This document shows positions 17,477-26,354 of a DNA stretch of 64,000 bases, piece by piece. The notes beneath the pieces are model-generated. The model saw only the letters and a list, made by a program, of their open reading frames with translations. It was not told the DNA's origin and ran no database searches. The translations under genes were made by a program, and so were the position numbers. The stretch is from positions 1 through 64,000 of the forward strand of contig DATJVC010000004.1 of the NCBI GenBank assembly GCA_035501935.1. Direction: 5' to 3'. Positions within the stretch are counted from its first letter, which is position 1; each line of letters starts with the position of its first letter. This DNA is from Gammaproteobacteria bacterium. GTDB taxonomy: Bacteria; Pseudomonadota; Gammaproteobacteria; JAJPIJ01.

Positions 17477-18424
17477 ATGCTTTCACGCGTCGCTGAACGG
17501 ATGTACTGGACCGGGCGTTACATGGAGCGCGCGGAGAACATGGCGCGGCTCATCAGCGCAAACACGCGCATGGCGCTGGACTCGCCGCGCGAAGTCCCGG
17601 CGCCGTGGCAATCCATGGTGCAGATTCTGGGTCTGGATCGATATTACAACGAGCATTATGGCGCCGCCGATGAACGCCATGTGGTGCGCTTCCTGATGGC
17701 GGACGCCGGCAATCCATCATCGATTGTGTCCTCGCTTGCACAGGCCCGCGAGAACGCGCGAACCACGCGCGAGATCCTGCCCAATGAGGCGTGGGAACAG
17801 ATCAACGACGCCTACTGGCACGCCCGCGAGCACGCGACCCGCGCCCTGCCCCGCAATCATCGCGAACCTTTTTTGACCGGGATCGTGCGCACCTGCCAGC
17901 TGCTGAACGGCCTGCTGGCCGGCGCGATGAGCCATGACGACGCCTATCAGTTCGTGTTGCTGGGCCAGAATCTGGAGCGCGCCGACATGACCACGCGTGT
18001 CCTCGATCTGGGTGTCGTGGGCATGACGGAACTGGTCCGCACCACCCGGGCCGGCAAAACCCCGACGGCGTTCGCCAATCTGGCCTGGCTCAGCGTGCTG
18101 TCCTGTCTCTCCGGCTACCATATGTACCATCAGCACGTGCAGACGGGCGTCAAGGGCCAGGAGGTGATGCAGTTCCTGCTGCACGACTCGCGCTTCCCGC
18201 GCGCCGTGGCCCACTGCCTCGCGGCCCTGCAGGATGGGGTGACCCGCCTGCCGCGGCATGAACAACCGCTGCAGGCCGTCACCGCCATGACCAAACAATT
18301 GTTGGGAATCGAGGTCGCGCCGCTGTTGAAGCAGAGGCTGCGCACCTGCATGGATAATCTGCAACAGGCCCTGGATCGAATTCACACGGCCATAGAAACC
18401 AACTGGTTCCGCACCACCGCCTGA
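17477..18424 (+). CDS. Alpha-E domain protein
   Basis: 315 residues, all-helical. It starts MLSRVAERMYWTGRYMERAENMARLI, the hallmark of the alpha-E family, and contains LLGQNLERADMTTRVLDLG in the middle, where the WxxRxxER-type repeat recurs. It is soluble and has no known enzymatic motif. The family is nearly always encoded beside the permuted ATP-grasp ligase, as here (15 nt apart), and is thought to form part of the same peptide-tagging or ligase complex. The stop is 32 nt from that of the convergent Anbu gene. Confidence 0.92.
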   Translation: MLSRVAERMYWTGRYMERAENMARLISANTRMALDSPREVPAPWQSMVQILGLDRYYNEHYGAADERHVVRFLMADAGNPSSIVSSLAQARENARTTREILPNEAWEQINDAYWHAREHATRALPRNHREPFLTGIVRTCQLLNGLLAGAMSHDDAYQFVLLGQNLERADMTTRVLDLGVVGMTELVRTTRAGKTPTAFANLAWLSVLSCLSGYHMYHQHVQTGVKGQEVMQFLLHDSRFPRAVAHCLAALQDGVTRLPRHEQPLQAVTAMTKQLLGIEVAPLLKQRLRTCMDNLQQALDRIHTAIETNWFRTTA

Positions 18425-18456
18425 GGCAAAACTGGCGCGAGGGACTGCCGTGTAAA

Positions 18457-19218
18457 TTAATGTGTTGCGGTGGTCAGTTCGCGGACATGCTCGCCACCGG
18501 CGCCGGCGAGATTCAAGGGCGGCAGCTTGCGGAAGGCCTCCGCCAATCCGCTTTCCCATGACTTTTTCAAGTCGCGCAGATAGGGGCTGTCATGGTTCAG
18601 GCGGACATGCTCGCCGGTCCGCAGGCTGCCGGCCCGGTAAATCAGGAGATCGATGGGCGGCCCGACGGTGACGTTGCTGCGCATGGTCGAATCCATCGAT
18701 ACCAGCGCGCACAGTGCCGCCTGTTCGAGGCTGGTCTCGGTGCTGATGATGCGATCGAGAATCGGCTTGCCGTATTTGCTCTCGCCGATCTGCAGGTATG
18801 GCGTCGCGTCAGAGGCGCTGATGTGATTGCCCTCGGGGTAGATCAGCAGAAGCGCGTGCGATTCGCTGCCGATCTGGCCGCCGAGGATGAAACTGGCTTC
18901 AAAGGTGGTGCCGCCGCCGGTCAGGCGCGTCTGCTGGTCGCGGCTGATTGCGCCGAGATAATCCGCGGCTGCATGCATGTCGCTCATGGTCATCAGATTG
19001 TGTTCCCAGCCCTCGCGGATGTCGCGTTGCAGGCGCGCCACCACGCCCTGGGTGGTGGCAAGATTGCCTGCGGAGAGCAGCACGAACTGGCGATCGCCAT
19101 CGCGGCCGAAGGTGTGCATCTTGCTGTAGGTGCTGACCTGATCGATACCCGCGTTTGTGCGCGAGTCAGAAGTAAACACCAGCCCCGTCTTGACCTGGGC
19201 AGCCAGACAATAAGTCAT
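18457..19218 (-). CDS. Anbu (ancestral beta subunit) proteasome-like peptidase
   Basis: 253 residues starting MTYCLAAQVKTGLVFTSDSRTNAGIDQVSTYSKMH. Removal of Met1 exposes Thr as the N-terminal nucleophile; Asp18 and Lys33 complete the proteasomal catalytic set. The sequence is the Anbu type rather than HslV (no ClpY partner gene) or archaeal beta subunits. Known Anbu proteins form open helical or ring-like assemblies in the cytoplasm, with unclear substrates. The gene faces the ATP-grasp and alpha-E genes, which are its usual genomic partners, but here it lies on the opposite strand instead of in the same operon. AGGA precedes the ATG. Confidence 0.92.
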   Translation of the reverse strand: MTYCLAAQVKTGLVFTSDSRTNAGIDQVSTYSKMHTFGRDGDRQFVLLSAGNLATTQGVVARLQRDIREGWEHNLMTMSDMHAAADYLGAISRDQQTRLTGGGTTFEASFILGGQIGSESHALLLIYPEGNHISASDATPYLQIGESKYGKPILDRIISTETSLEQAALCALVSMDSTMRSNVTVGPPIDLLIYRAGSLRTGEHVRLNHDSPYLRDLKKSWESGLAEAFRKLPPLNLAGAGGEHVRELTTATH

Positions 19219-19302
19219 TTGTGGTGTCCTGGTTTTTTTCCGTTGGGCCAGAGTAGGGCCTGCCCCCGAGCCGGGTCAAGGGCGTCCCTTCCAAAGCTGT
19301 TT

Positions 19303-19326
19303 AAAAAGTCCTTCCATGGAACTTTT
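19303..19326 (-). terminator. Weak terminator-like hairpin
   Basis: AAAAAGTCC and GGAACTTTTT pair around a short loop, giving a T run at the 3' side on either strand. On minus it lies about 145 nt past the MFS stop and could end that transcript before the Anbu gene. Confidence 0.35.
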
Positions 19327-19364
19327 TCAACTCGAAAAGCAAAAGGCATGGTTTTTACTTTTCA

Positions 19365-19399
19365 CCGTTTCCCAACAACGTCAAGTCGTTGGAAAACGG
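19365..19399. repeat. Inverted repeat, role unknown
   Basis: CCGTTTCCCAAC and GTTGGAAAACGG are 12-base arms with one mismatch around an 11-nt centre, inside the 252-nt gap between the Anbu and MFS genes. No T run follows, so it is not a standard terminator. It could be an operator or a stable RNA hairpin. The rest of the gap is AT-rich and holds no gene I can support. Confidence 0.5.
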
Positions 19400-19470
19400 C
19401 AGTACCTCCTTGTACCACATGGCAACTTATGGAAAAAGTTGTGGGTTCGGCACGTTCATGACGCGCCGCA

Positions 19471-20643
19471 TCAAACGGGGTCTGGACGAAGCTGCGGCGC
19501 ACCTTCCAGCCATCGCCAGGCGATGGCGAACGCCAGCACGCACAGGAGGCTCGCGGCGGTGAAGGTCCACACCGGACCCCGCCCTTCCCAGAGATAGCCG
19601 CTGCTCAGTGCGCCGGCGGCGCCGCCGACGCCGTAGGCGACGCTGCTGTAAAGGGCCTGGCCGCGGCCCTGGTGGCGGCCGGTGAAATAACGGTGGATGA
19701 ACTGCACCGCCGCCACGTGCTGCATGCCAAACGAGATCGCGTGCAGCAATTGCGCCAGCACCAGCACGAAGAGCCACTGGACGAAACCGGCGATCAAAAG
19801 CCAGCGCACGGTGGTGGCGGCGATGCTGAGCAGCATGAGCAGGCGCAGCGGCATCCATGGCAGCAGCCGGTGCATGACGAGGAACAGCAACACCTCCGCC
19901 GCCACGCCCAGGGCCCACAACTGCCCGACCACGCCGCGGGCATAGCCGTGCTCCTCCAGATAGATGGTGTAGAAGTTGTAATAAGGCCCGTAGCTCACCT
20001 GGGTCAGCAGACAGACAGCCAGCAGGGCCGCAACTTTGGGCTGGCCGAGCACGCGAGCGAGGTGCATGCGCGCCGGCCGGGGATGCGGAACCCTCCGATC
20101 CGGCGTATACAGGCTCATCACGGTGGCAGCGGCCAGCAATCCCACCAATACCGCCGGCAGCGGCGTCAAACCGGTACGTTCGAAGATCCATCCCAAGGCG
20201 ACGACGGTGACAATGAAACTGATGGAACCCCAGACGCGGATGCGGGTGTAGGCCTCCGTCGAGTCACCGAGATGGTTGAAGGTTACCGCCTCGAATTGCG
20301 GCAGCGAGGCGCTCCAGAGGAAACCGAACACCAACATCACCACCAGCGCCGGTGCGTAGGTTGTGATCCACAGCATCGGCAGGAAACTCACCAGCGACAG
20401 CAGGAAACTCACGCGCACCACCCGCATCCGTCCGCCATGGTGATCGGCGATCCAGCCCCACAGCGTCGGCGAAACGATGCGCCCCGCGACCAGCGCGCCG
20501 GTCAGCAGGCCGATCTGCGCCGGCGTGCAGCCCAGCAGTTTGAAATAGGGATTGAGATACGGCACCAGCGCGCCGATGACGGCGAAGTAGGCGAAGTAGC
20601 CGCCGGACAGCCTCCAGTAAGGCACCCCCGAATGACGCAACAT
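19471..20643 (-). CDS. MFS transporter (HcaT/phenylpropionate permease-like)
   Basis: 390 residues with about twelve membrane helices. Landmarks are VPYLNPYFKLLGCTPAQIGLL near the start, GWIADHHGGRMRVVR (the helix 2-3 MFS motif) and GDSTEAYTRIRVWGSISFIV, all typical of the MFS_1-like group that includes HcaT and nucleoside/phenylpropionate permeases. The substrate is unknown. Its ATG overlaps the aroC stop (TGATG), so translation is coupled to that of chorismate synthase. The pairing with aroC, if conserved, may point to an aromatic acid substrate; that is inference. Confidence 0.85.
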   Translation of the reverse strand: MLRHSGVPYWRLSGGYFAYFAVIGALVPYLNPYFKLLGCTPAQIGLLTGALVAGRIVSPTLWGWIADHHGGRMRVVRVSFLLSLVSFLPMLWITTYAPALVVMLVFGFLWSASLPQFEAVTFNHLGDSTEAYTRIRVWGSISFIVTVVALGWIFERTGLTPLPAVLVGLLAAATVMSLYTPDRRVPHPRPARMHLARVLGQPKVAALLAVCLLTQVSYGPYYNFYTIYLEEHGYARGVVGQLWALGVAAEVLLFLVMHRLLPWMPLRLLMLLSIAATTVRWLLIAGFVQWLFVLVLAQLLHAISFGMQHVAAVQFIHRYFTGRHQGRGQALYSSVAYGVGGAAGALSSGYLWEGRGPVWTFTAASLLCVLAFAIAWRWLEGAPQLRPDPV

Positions 20644-21746
20644 CAGCGCTTGGGCGTGGCGGGAACTACCGGTGTCGGCGAACGAACGTCAAGATTCTGG
20701 GCGCGGTGGCGCAGGGCATGATCCATCAGCACCAGCGCCAGCATGGCCTCGGCAATCGGCGTGGCGCGGATGCCGACGCAGGGGTCGTGGCGCCCGTGCG
20801 TCGCCACCTCCACCGGATTGCCCCGCGCGTCGATGCTGCGCCCCGGCAGACGGATGCTGGACGTCGGCTTCAGCGCGATGCTGACGAGAATGTCCTGGCC
20901 GCTGGAAATGCCGCCGAGAATGCCGCCGGCGTTGTTGCCGAGAAAACCTTCCGGCGTCATTTCATCGCGGTGCTGCGTGCCCTTGTGTTCGACGGCGGCG
21001 AAACCGGCGCCGATCTCCACCGCCTTGACGGCGTTGATGCCCATCATCGCCTTCGCGATGTCGGCATCCAGCCGATCGAACACCGGTTCGCCCCAGCCCG
21101 GCGGCACGTTGCTGGCCACGACGTTGATGCGCGCGCCAATGGAATCGCCCTCCTTGCGCAGCGCGTCCATGAACGCTTCCAGCTCGGGGACACGCGCCGG
21201 ATCCGGACAGAAAAATGGATTGTCATCAACGGCGCTCCAATCCCGGCGTTCCAGTTTGATCGGCCCCAGTTGCGCCAGATAACCGCGGACCTGCACGCCG
21301 TATTTCTCGCGCAGGTATTTCTTGGCGATGCCCGCTGCCGCCACGCGCATGCAGGTCTCGCGCGCCGAGGCGCGGCCGCCGCCGCGGTAATCGCGGAAGC
21401 CGTACTTCTGATTGTAGGTGTAATCGGCGTGACCGGGACGGAAGCGATCGAGAATGTTGTCGTAATCCTTTGACTTCTGATCGGTGTTCTCGATCAACAG
21501 TCCAATCGGCGTGCCGGTGGTTTTGCCCTGGAACACTCCCGACAGGATGCGCACCCTGTCATCTTCGTGCCGCTGCGTGGTGTGGCGCGACTTGCCCGGT
21601 TTGCGCCGATCCAGATCGTGCTGCAGATCCTCCTCGCTCAAGGCGAGGCCGGGCGGGCAGCCGTCCACGATACAGGCGTACGCCGGCCCGTGGCTCTCGC
21701 CGCAGGTGGTGAGCGTGAACAGTTTGCCGATGGTGTTACCTGACAT
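20643..21746 (-). CDS. aroC: Chorismate synthase
   Basis: 367 residues, standard length. It converts 5-enolpyruvylshikimate-3-phosphate to chorismate, the last common step to aromatic amino acids and folate, using reduced FMN. Family motifs are complete: [18 protein letters not shown] near the start, the basic [46 protein letters not shown] and [20 protein letters not shown]. It lies 48 nt downstream of prmB, a classical pairing in gammaproteobacteria, and overlaps the following MFS gene by one base. Confidence 0.98.
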   Translation of the reverse strand: MSGNTIGKLFTLTTCGESHGPAYACIVDGCPPGLALSEEDLQHDLDRRKPGKSRHTTQRHEDDRVRILSGVFQGKTTGTPIGLLIENTDQKSKDYDNILDRFRPGHADYTYNQKYGFRDYRGGGRASARETCMRVAAAGIAKKYLREKYGVQVRGYLAQLGPIKLERRDWSAVDDNPFFCPDPARVPELEAFMDALRKEGDSIGARINVVASNVPPGWGEPVFDRLDADIAKAMMGINAVKAVEIGAGFAAVEHKGTQHRDEMTPEGFLGNNAGGILGGISSGQDILVSIALKPTSSIRLPGRSIDARGNPVEVATHGRHDPCVGIRATPIAEAMLALVLMDHALRHRAQNLDVRSPTPVVPATPKR

Positions 21747-21794
21747 GGCGCTATTGTAGCGACATAAGCATATTCCGGCGAAATCTTCGCCGGT

Positions 21795-22685
21795 TTACGA
21801 GGATCGGTCGCCGCCGAAGTGTTCGCGCAGTTGCGCGGCGGTGAGCAGGAACACGCCGTCGCCGCCGCGTTCAAACTCGAACCACATGAACGGCACCTTC
21901 GGATAACGCGCCAAGAGAACCTCCTGCCGGTCGCCCACCTCCACGATCAATGCCCCGTGTTCGTTCAAGCGGGCGGCGGATTCATGCAGGATGCGGATGA
22001 CGACGGCCAGCCCTTCGTCACCCGCGGCCAAACCCAGGGCCGGTTCGTGCTGGTATTCGCGCGGCAAACCGGCAACGTCTTCCGCGGGAACGTAAGGTGG
22101 ATTGCTGATGATCAAGTCATAACGCTGCCGCGGGACGTCACGGTACAGATCCGATTTGATCATGCGCAGGCGATCCCCCACCGCGTACCGCTCGACGTTG
22201 ATCGCGGCCACCGCCAGCGCCTCCGGCGAGATATCGGTGGCGTCAACCCGCGCTTCAGGAAAGGCCAGCGCGCAGGCCACTGCGATGCAGCCGCTGCCGG
22301 TGCAGAGTTCCAGGATGCGACGCACGCGGCTGCCGTCCACCCACGGCGCAAAACCCTGTTCGATCAATTCCGCAATCGGCGAGCGCGGTACCAACACGCG
22401 TTCGTCGACGTAAAACTCCAGACCCGCGAACCACGCCTTGCGCAGCAGATAGGCGGCCGGTTTGCGGGTGGCGATCCGCTTGCGCAACAGCGCGCGCAGG
22501 CGTTGGAGCGTGTTTTTGTCCAGTGGCTCGTCCAGCCGGGCGCCGCCGTAATCGAAGGGCAGATCGAGCGCCCCCAGCACCAGATACACCGCCTCCTCGC
22601 GGGCGTTGCGGGTGCCGTGGCCGTAGCTCAGGCCCGCGTATTCAAACTTGGATTCGGCCCAATGGACCAGTTCGCGCGGCGTCAA
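21795..22685 (-). CDS. prmB: Ribosomal protein L3 glutamine N5-methyltransferase
   Basis: 296 residues. The S-adenosylmethionine site is ILELCTGSGCIAVACA, and the substrate-glutamine loop is NPPYVP, diagnostic of PrmB/PrmC/HemK enzymes. The N-terminal helical region (LVHWAESKFEYAGLSYGHGTRNAREEAV) matches PrmB rather than PrmC. The apparent start is TTG at 22685, which overlaps the HD-GYP stop in the four-base string TTGA; no in-frame ATG gives a better start. The neighbour aroC supports the identity. Weak initiation plus overlap suggests expression depends on translation of the upstream gene. Confidence 0.95.
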   Translation of the reverse strand: MTPRELVHWAESKFEYAGLSYGHGTRNAREEAVYLVLGALDLPFDYGGARLDEPLDKNTLQRLRALLRKRIATRKPAAYLLRKAWFAGLEFYVDERVLVPRSPIAELIEQGFAPWVDGSRVRRILELCTGSGCIAVACALAFPEARVDATDISPEALAVAAINVERYAVGDRLRMIKSDLYRDVPRQRYDLIISNPPYVPAEDVAGLPREYQHEPALGLAAGDEGLAVVIRILHESAARLNEHGALIVEVGDRQEVLLARYPKVPFMWFEFERGGDGVFLLTAAQLREHFGGDRSS

Positions 22686-24301
22686 TGGGCCATGACGCCG
22701 GGTATTTTTTTGAAATCGATGGCGTCGATCTGTTCGGGGGCCAGATACTGCCGCGCATACTTGAGATAGACCTGTTCATGGATGAACACGTCGAACAAAT
22801 CCGCGTCGATATGATGTTCCAGTTTCATGCGGCCGAGGATCGTGAGCGCCTGCGACAGCGGCATCGGTTTTTTGTAGGGGCGATCCTTGGCGGTCAGCGC
22901 CTCGAAGATGTCGGCGATCGCCACCATGCGCGCCGGGATCGACATCTGTTCGCGCGTCAGTTTGTTGGGATAACCGGTGCCGTCCATTTTTTCATGATGC
23001 CCGCCGGCATACTCCGGCACCCGCCGCAGATGTTTTGGATAAGGCAGTGACTGCAGCATTTTGATGCTGACGCTGACGTGGTTGTTGATGATCTGCCGTT
23101 CCTCGAAATTCAGCGTGCCGCGGCTGATGTGCAGGTTGTAAACCTCGTTGTCCGACAGAAAGGGTTTGTCGTTACCATCCTCCCGCCAGCGGTAGGCGGC
23201 GATGCGATTGACGCGCTCCTTGTCTTCCTCGGAGAGAAACTCGCCGCCCTTGTTGCAGCGATGGAGAAATTCGCGATCGTCGGCGTATTGCTTCAGCAGC
23301 CGCCGGTATTCGGGATCGGTATCCACCTCCGCATCGGCGCCGAAGCGGGCCTGCAACCGGCGCAGCAGCGCGGCGATCTCGGCGTCGCGTCTCAATATTT
23401 CAAAGCGGGTGTCAATCTCCTTGATGCGGTCGAAAATCGTCTCCAGTTTGGTGGACTTGTCGACCACGAATTCCGGCGTGGTGATCTTGCCGCAGTCGTG
23501 CAGCCATGCGGCGACATTCAGTTCATAGCGCTCCTCCTCCGTCATGGCGAAATCCGCCAGCGGACCCTGCCTCGTGTTGCAGACCGCCTCGGCCAGCATG
23601 TCGGTCAGCACCGGCACGCGCCGGCAGTGCCCCGCAGTGTAGGGTGATTTTTCGTCAATCGCGTTGGCGACCAGCTGGATCATGGAATCGAACAACTGTT
23701 TCTGCGCCTCTATCAGTTGTTTGTTGGTGATGGCCACCGCCGCCATCGAGGCCAGCGATTCCACCAGCTTTTGATCGTGCTGGGTAAACGAGACCGCATC
23801 CGAGCCATCGGGTTCGCGCTTGTTCAGGAGCTGCAGCACGCCGATGACCTCATTCTCATGATTGGTCATCGGCACGGTGAGAAAGGATTTTGAACGGTAG
23901 CCGGTCTTCTGATCGAAGGTGCGAGTCCCGGAAAAATCGAATTCCTTGCTGGCGTAGGCGTCCTTGATGTTGATGGTGCGGCGGCTCAGGGCCGCGCTGG
24001 CGGCGACCATTTTCATGTTGGGATTGCCCGCGTCGTCGTACAAGGGCAGCGGCGGGAAGGGAATGGGCTTGCCGCTGGTGCCGCCCATGCGAAAGTTGAG
24101 GCTGGCGGTGTGCATGATTTCGAATTTCAGGCGTCGATCCTCGGTGACCGAATACAGCGTGCCGCCATCCGCGCTGGTGAAGCGCTCCGCCTGCTCCAGG
24201 ATCATCTCCAGCAGCCGGTCGTGATTCTTCTCGGCCGAGAGGGCGATGCCAATGGCCGTCAGTTCTTGCAGCAGTTGCAGAGAATGGGTGGTGGTGGTCA
24301 T
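22682..24301 (-). CDS. GAF plus HD-GYP domain protein (predicted cyclic-di-GMP phosphodiesterase)
   Basis: 539 residues from the ATG at 24301; a TTG at 24325 is an alternative. An N-terminal GAF sensor (about 10-190, ending VIGVLQLLNKRE) is joined to an HD domain: AGHCRRV, LHDCGKITTP, and HHEKMDGTGYP with the GYP triad. Between HDCGK and the GYP part lies an extra helical stretch of about 100 residues not found in minimal HD-GYP proteins. The metal residues look intact, so hydrolysis of cyclic-di-GMP to GMP is expected. It is the first gene of an operon that continues into prmB, aroC and the MFS gene, an unusual companion set. Confidence 0.88.
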   Translation of the reverse strand: MTTTTHSLQLLQELTAIGIALSAEKNHDRLLEMILEQAERFTSADGGTLYSVTEDRRLKFEIMHTASLNFRMGGTSGKPIPFPPLPLYDDAGNPNMKMVAASAALSRRTINIKDAYASKEFDFSGTRTFDQKTGYRSKSFLTVPMTNHENEVIGVLQLLNKREPDGSDAVSFTQHDQKLVESLASMAAVAITNKQLIEAQKQLFDSMIQLVANAIDEKSPYTAGHCRRVPVLTDMLAEAVCNTRQGPLADFAMTEEERYELNVAAWLHDCGKITTPEFVVDKSTKLETIFDRIKEIDTRFEILRRDAEIAALLRRLQARFGADAEVDTDPEYRRLLKQYADDREFLHRCNKGGEFLSEEDKERVNRIAAYRWREDGNDKPFLSDNEVYNLHISRGTLNFEERQIINNHVSVSIKMLQSLPYPKHLRRVPEYAGGHHEKMDGTGYPNKLTREQMSIPARMVAIADIFEALTAKDRPYKKPMPLSQALTILGRMKLEHHIDADLFDVFIHEQVYLKYARQYLAPEQIDAIDFKKIPGVMAH

Positions 24302-24420
24302 CAATTTCAGCCGTCGATTAGACAAATTTTAGCCGGATTCCGACCCTACTGCCATGCAAAACAGCATGTTGCGGTGCGATCAGCGTCGCAAACAGAACTT
24401 TTTCGATGTAAAAAGCTGAA

Positions 24421-24476
24421 TTGTCACCAACCTGTCAACGGACGTTCGCCGGCCTGTCACAGCGTTGGGGCAGTAT
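24421..24476 (+). promoter_or_regulatory. Pho-box-like direct repeats and promoter of the ornithine-lipid gene
   Basis: TTGTCA (24421) and CTGTCA (24432) lie 11 nt apart with spacer CCAAC, close to the PhoB site CTGTCATAAATCTGTCA. A third perfect CTGTCA at 24454 keeps the 11-nt phase (22 nt further). CAGTAT at 24471, 11-12 nt beyond, is a possible -10; the ATG is at 24509. Confidence 0.6.
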
Positions 24477-24508
24477 GGCCGTCACATGCTCCGCGTGGAG
24501 AACAACCG

Positions 24509-26344
24509 ATGACCTCAGCAGAAATTCGCGGTCATTTCAGCACGCGTCACATCTTTTCCAACCACCGATTGTCAAACCACCCCGATTTCCTCTATCGATC
24601 CCTGGATCGGCTCTGCCGCTTGGATCACCTGGATCGTCTCTATCAGCAACTACCCCCCGGATTGGAAGGCGAGGCCTTTCTCCGGCAGGCGCTGGAACTG
24701 CTCGACATCCGGCCGCGCATTTTGAGCGGGCGGATCGATGACATTCCGGCCGGCGGGCCGGTCATCGTCGTCGCCAATCATCCCTTCGGCGGCCCCGAGG
24801 CGCTGCTGCTGGCGCAGATGCTGCTGAAGATCCGCCCTGATGTGCGCATGATGGCCAATTACCTCCTGCGGCAAATCACGGAAATCCGGGATTATCTGAT
24901 TGACGTGGATCCCTTCGGGGGAGGAACGTCGGCCCGCAGAAACGCGGCGCCGTTGCGCCGCTGCCTGCGCTGGTTGCAGGCCGGCGGCCTGCTGCTGACC
25001 TTTCCATCGGGCACGGTATCGCATCTGCAATGGCGTTCCGGAAAGATTATCGATCCGCCGTGGGATCCGTCCATCGGACGTCTCGTGCAGTTGAGCCAGG
25101 CCAGCGTGGTGCCGGTGTACATCCACGGCCACAACCGGCTTCACTTCCAGCTCCTGGGCCTGCTGCACCCGCTGCTGCGCACCGCCCTGCTGCCGCGCGA
25201 ATTCGCGGCCCGCACCGGTCGGCGCATTGAACTGCGCATCGGCGCACCCATCGCGTACGCCGGCATGAAACGGCTGCCGGACAAGACCACACTCATTGAA
25301 CATCTGCGCCTGCGCACCGAGCTGCTGGGCCAGATGAGCCAGACTGCTTCCTCCGGCGCGGCCGTTGAGCCGCCTTTACCGCGACGTGCGATCCCCTTAA
25401 TCCTCGCGCCCGCACCATCGTTGCTCAAGGCGGAGATGGACGCCCTGCCGGAGGAGCAGATCCTGATTCGCAACAAGGAATGGCGGGTCGCCTGCGCGCC
25501 CGCGCGGCAAATCCCCTGGTTGTTGCAGGAGATTGGGCGGCTGCGCGAGCTGACGTTCCGGAGCGTCGGCGAGGGCACCGGCAAGCCCGCGGACATCGAT
25601 CTGTATGACGCCTATTACCAGCACCTCATCGTCTGGAACGAGGCCTCCGGTCAGGTGGCCGGCGGTTACCGGCTGGGCGTCGTGGCCGACATCCTGCGGC
25701 ACTACGGCGTGCGCGGCCTCTACACCCATTCCCTGTTTGAATTCAAGCGGCCGCTGCTCGGCCAGCTGGCGACGGCCGTCGAGTTGGGCCGCTCGTTCGT
25801 GCGGCCGGAATTTCAGAAGAGCTTCGCGCCCCTGTTTCTGTTGTGGCGCGGGATCGGGGAATTCATCATCCGCCGGCCGCAGTGCCACCGCCTGTTCGGC
25901 CCCGTCAGCATCAGCAACGATTATCACTGGCTGTCGCGCCTGCTCATCGTGAAGCACCTGCACACGCGGCATTACGAACGGGAATTGTCCCGCTGGGTGC
26001 GGCCACGCCGCCCATTCAAGCCATTGCGTATGGGGCCCTGGCGGGAAGCCATCATCTCACCGGGCCTGGACGATCTGGACGTGATCGCAGACATGGTGCG
26101 CGGCATCGAGACGGACGGCAAGGAGCCTCCCATTCTGCTGCGCCAGTATCTGAAGCTGGGCGGGCAATTGCTCGGATTCAATGTCGATCCGGAGTTCGGG
26201 AATACGCTGGACGGCCTGATCCTGGTCGATCTGCGCCGCACCGATGCCCGCCTTTTGGAGCGCTACATGGGTCAGCGGGGCGCGCGCGACTTTCTCGCGT
26301 TCCACCGCTCACGGCCCGCCGCCACGACACGCCAGGCGGCGTGA
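24509..26344 (+). CDS. olsF: Bifunctional ornithine lipid synthase, OlsF-like (PlsC-type plus GNAT-type acyltransferases)
   Basis: 611 residues from the ATG at 24509 (GGAG eight nt upstream). The N-terminal half (about 60-290) is a lysophospholipid acyltransferase: VIVVANHPFGGPEALL gives the catalytic NHP motif (His91), and LLTFPSGTVSH gives the FPxG box. The C-terminal half (about 320-590) is an OlsB-like GNAT domain (VACAPARQIPWLLQEIGRLRELTFRSVGEGTGK, VGGYRLG-like strand, SIS.. DYHWLSR). In OlsF the C-terminal part makes lyso-ornithine lipid and the N-terminal part adds the second chain, giving a phosphorus-free membrane lipid. The upstream Pho-type repeats fit that role. The amino-acid head group is inferred. 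Confidence 0.85.
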   Translation: MTSAEIRGHFSTRHIFSNHRLSNHPDFLYRSLDRLCRLDHLDRLYQQLPPGLEGEAFLRQALELLDIRPRILSGRIDDIPAGGPVIVVANHPFGGPEALLLAQMLLKIRPDVRMMANYLLRQITEIRDYLIDVDPFGGGTSARRNAAPLRRCLRWLQAGGLLLTFPSGTVSHLQWRSGKIIDPPWDPSIGRLVQLSQASVVPVYIHGHNRLHFQLLGLLHPLLRTALLPREFAARTGRRIELRIGAPIAYAGMKRLPDKTTLIEHLRLRTELLGQMSQTASSGAAVEPPLPRRAIPLILAPAPSLLKAEMDALPEEQILIRNKEWRVACAPARQIPWLLQEIGRLRELTFRSVGEGTGKPADIDLYDAYYQHLIVWNEASGQVAGGYRLGVVADILRHYGVRGLYTHSLFEFKRPLLGQLATAVELGRSFVRPEFQKSFAPLFLLWRGIGEFIIRRPQCHRLFGPVSISNDYHWLSRLLIVKHLHTRHYERELSRWVRPRRPFKPLRMGPWREAIISPGLDDLDVIADMVRGIETDGKEPPILLRQYLKLGGQLLGFNVDPEFGNTLDGLILVDLRRTDARLLERYMGQRGARDFLAFHRSRPAATTRQAA

Positions 26345-26354
26345 CCGGCGGGGC

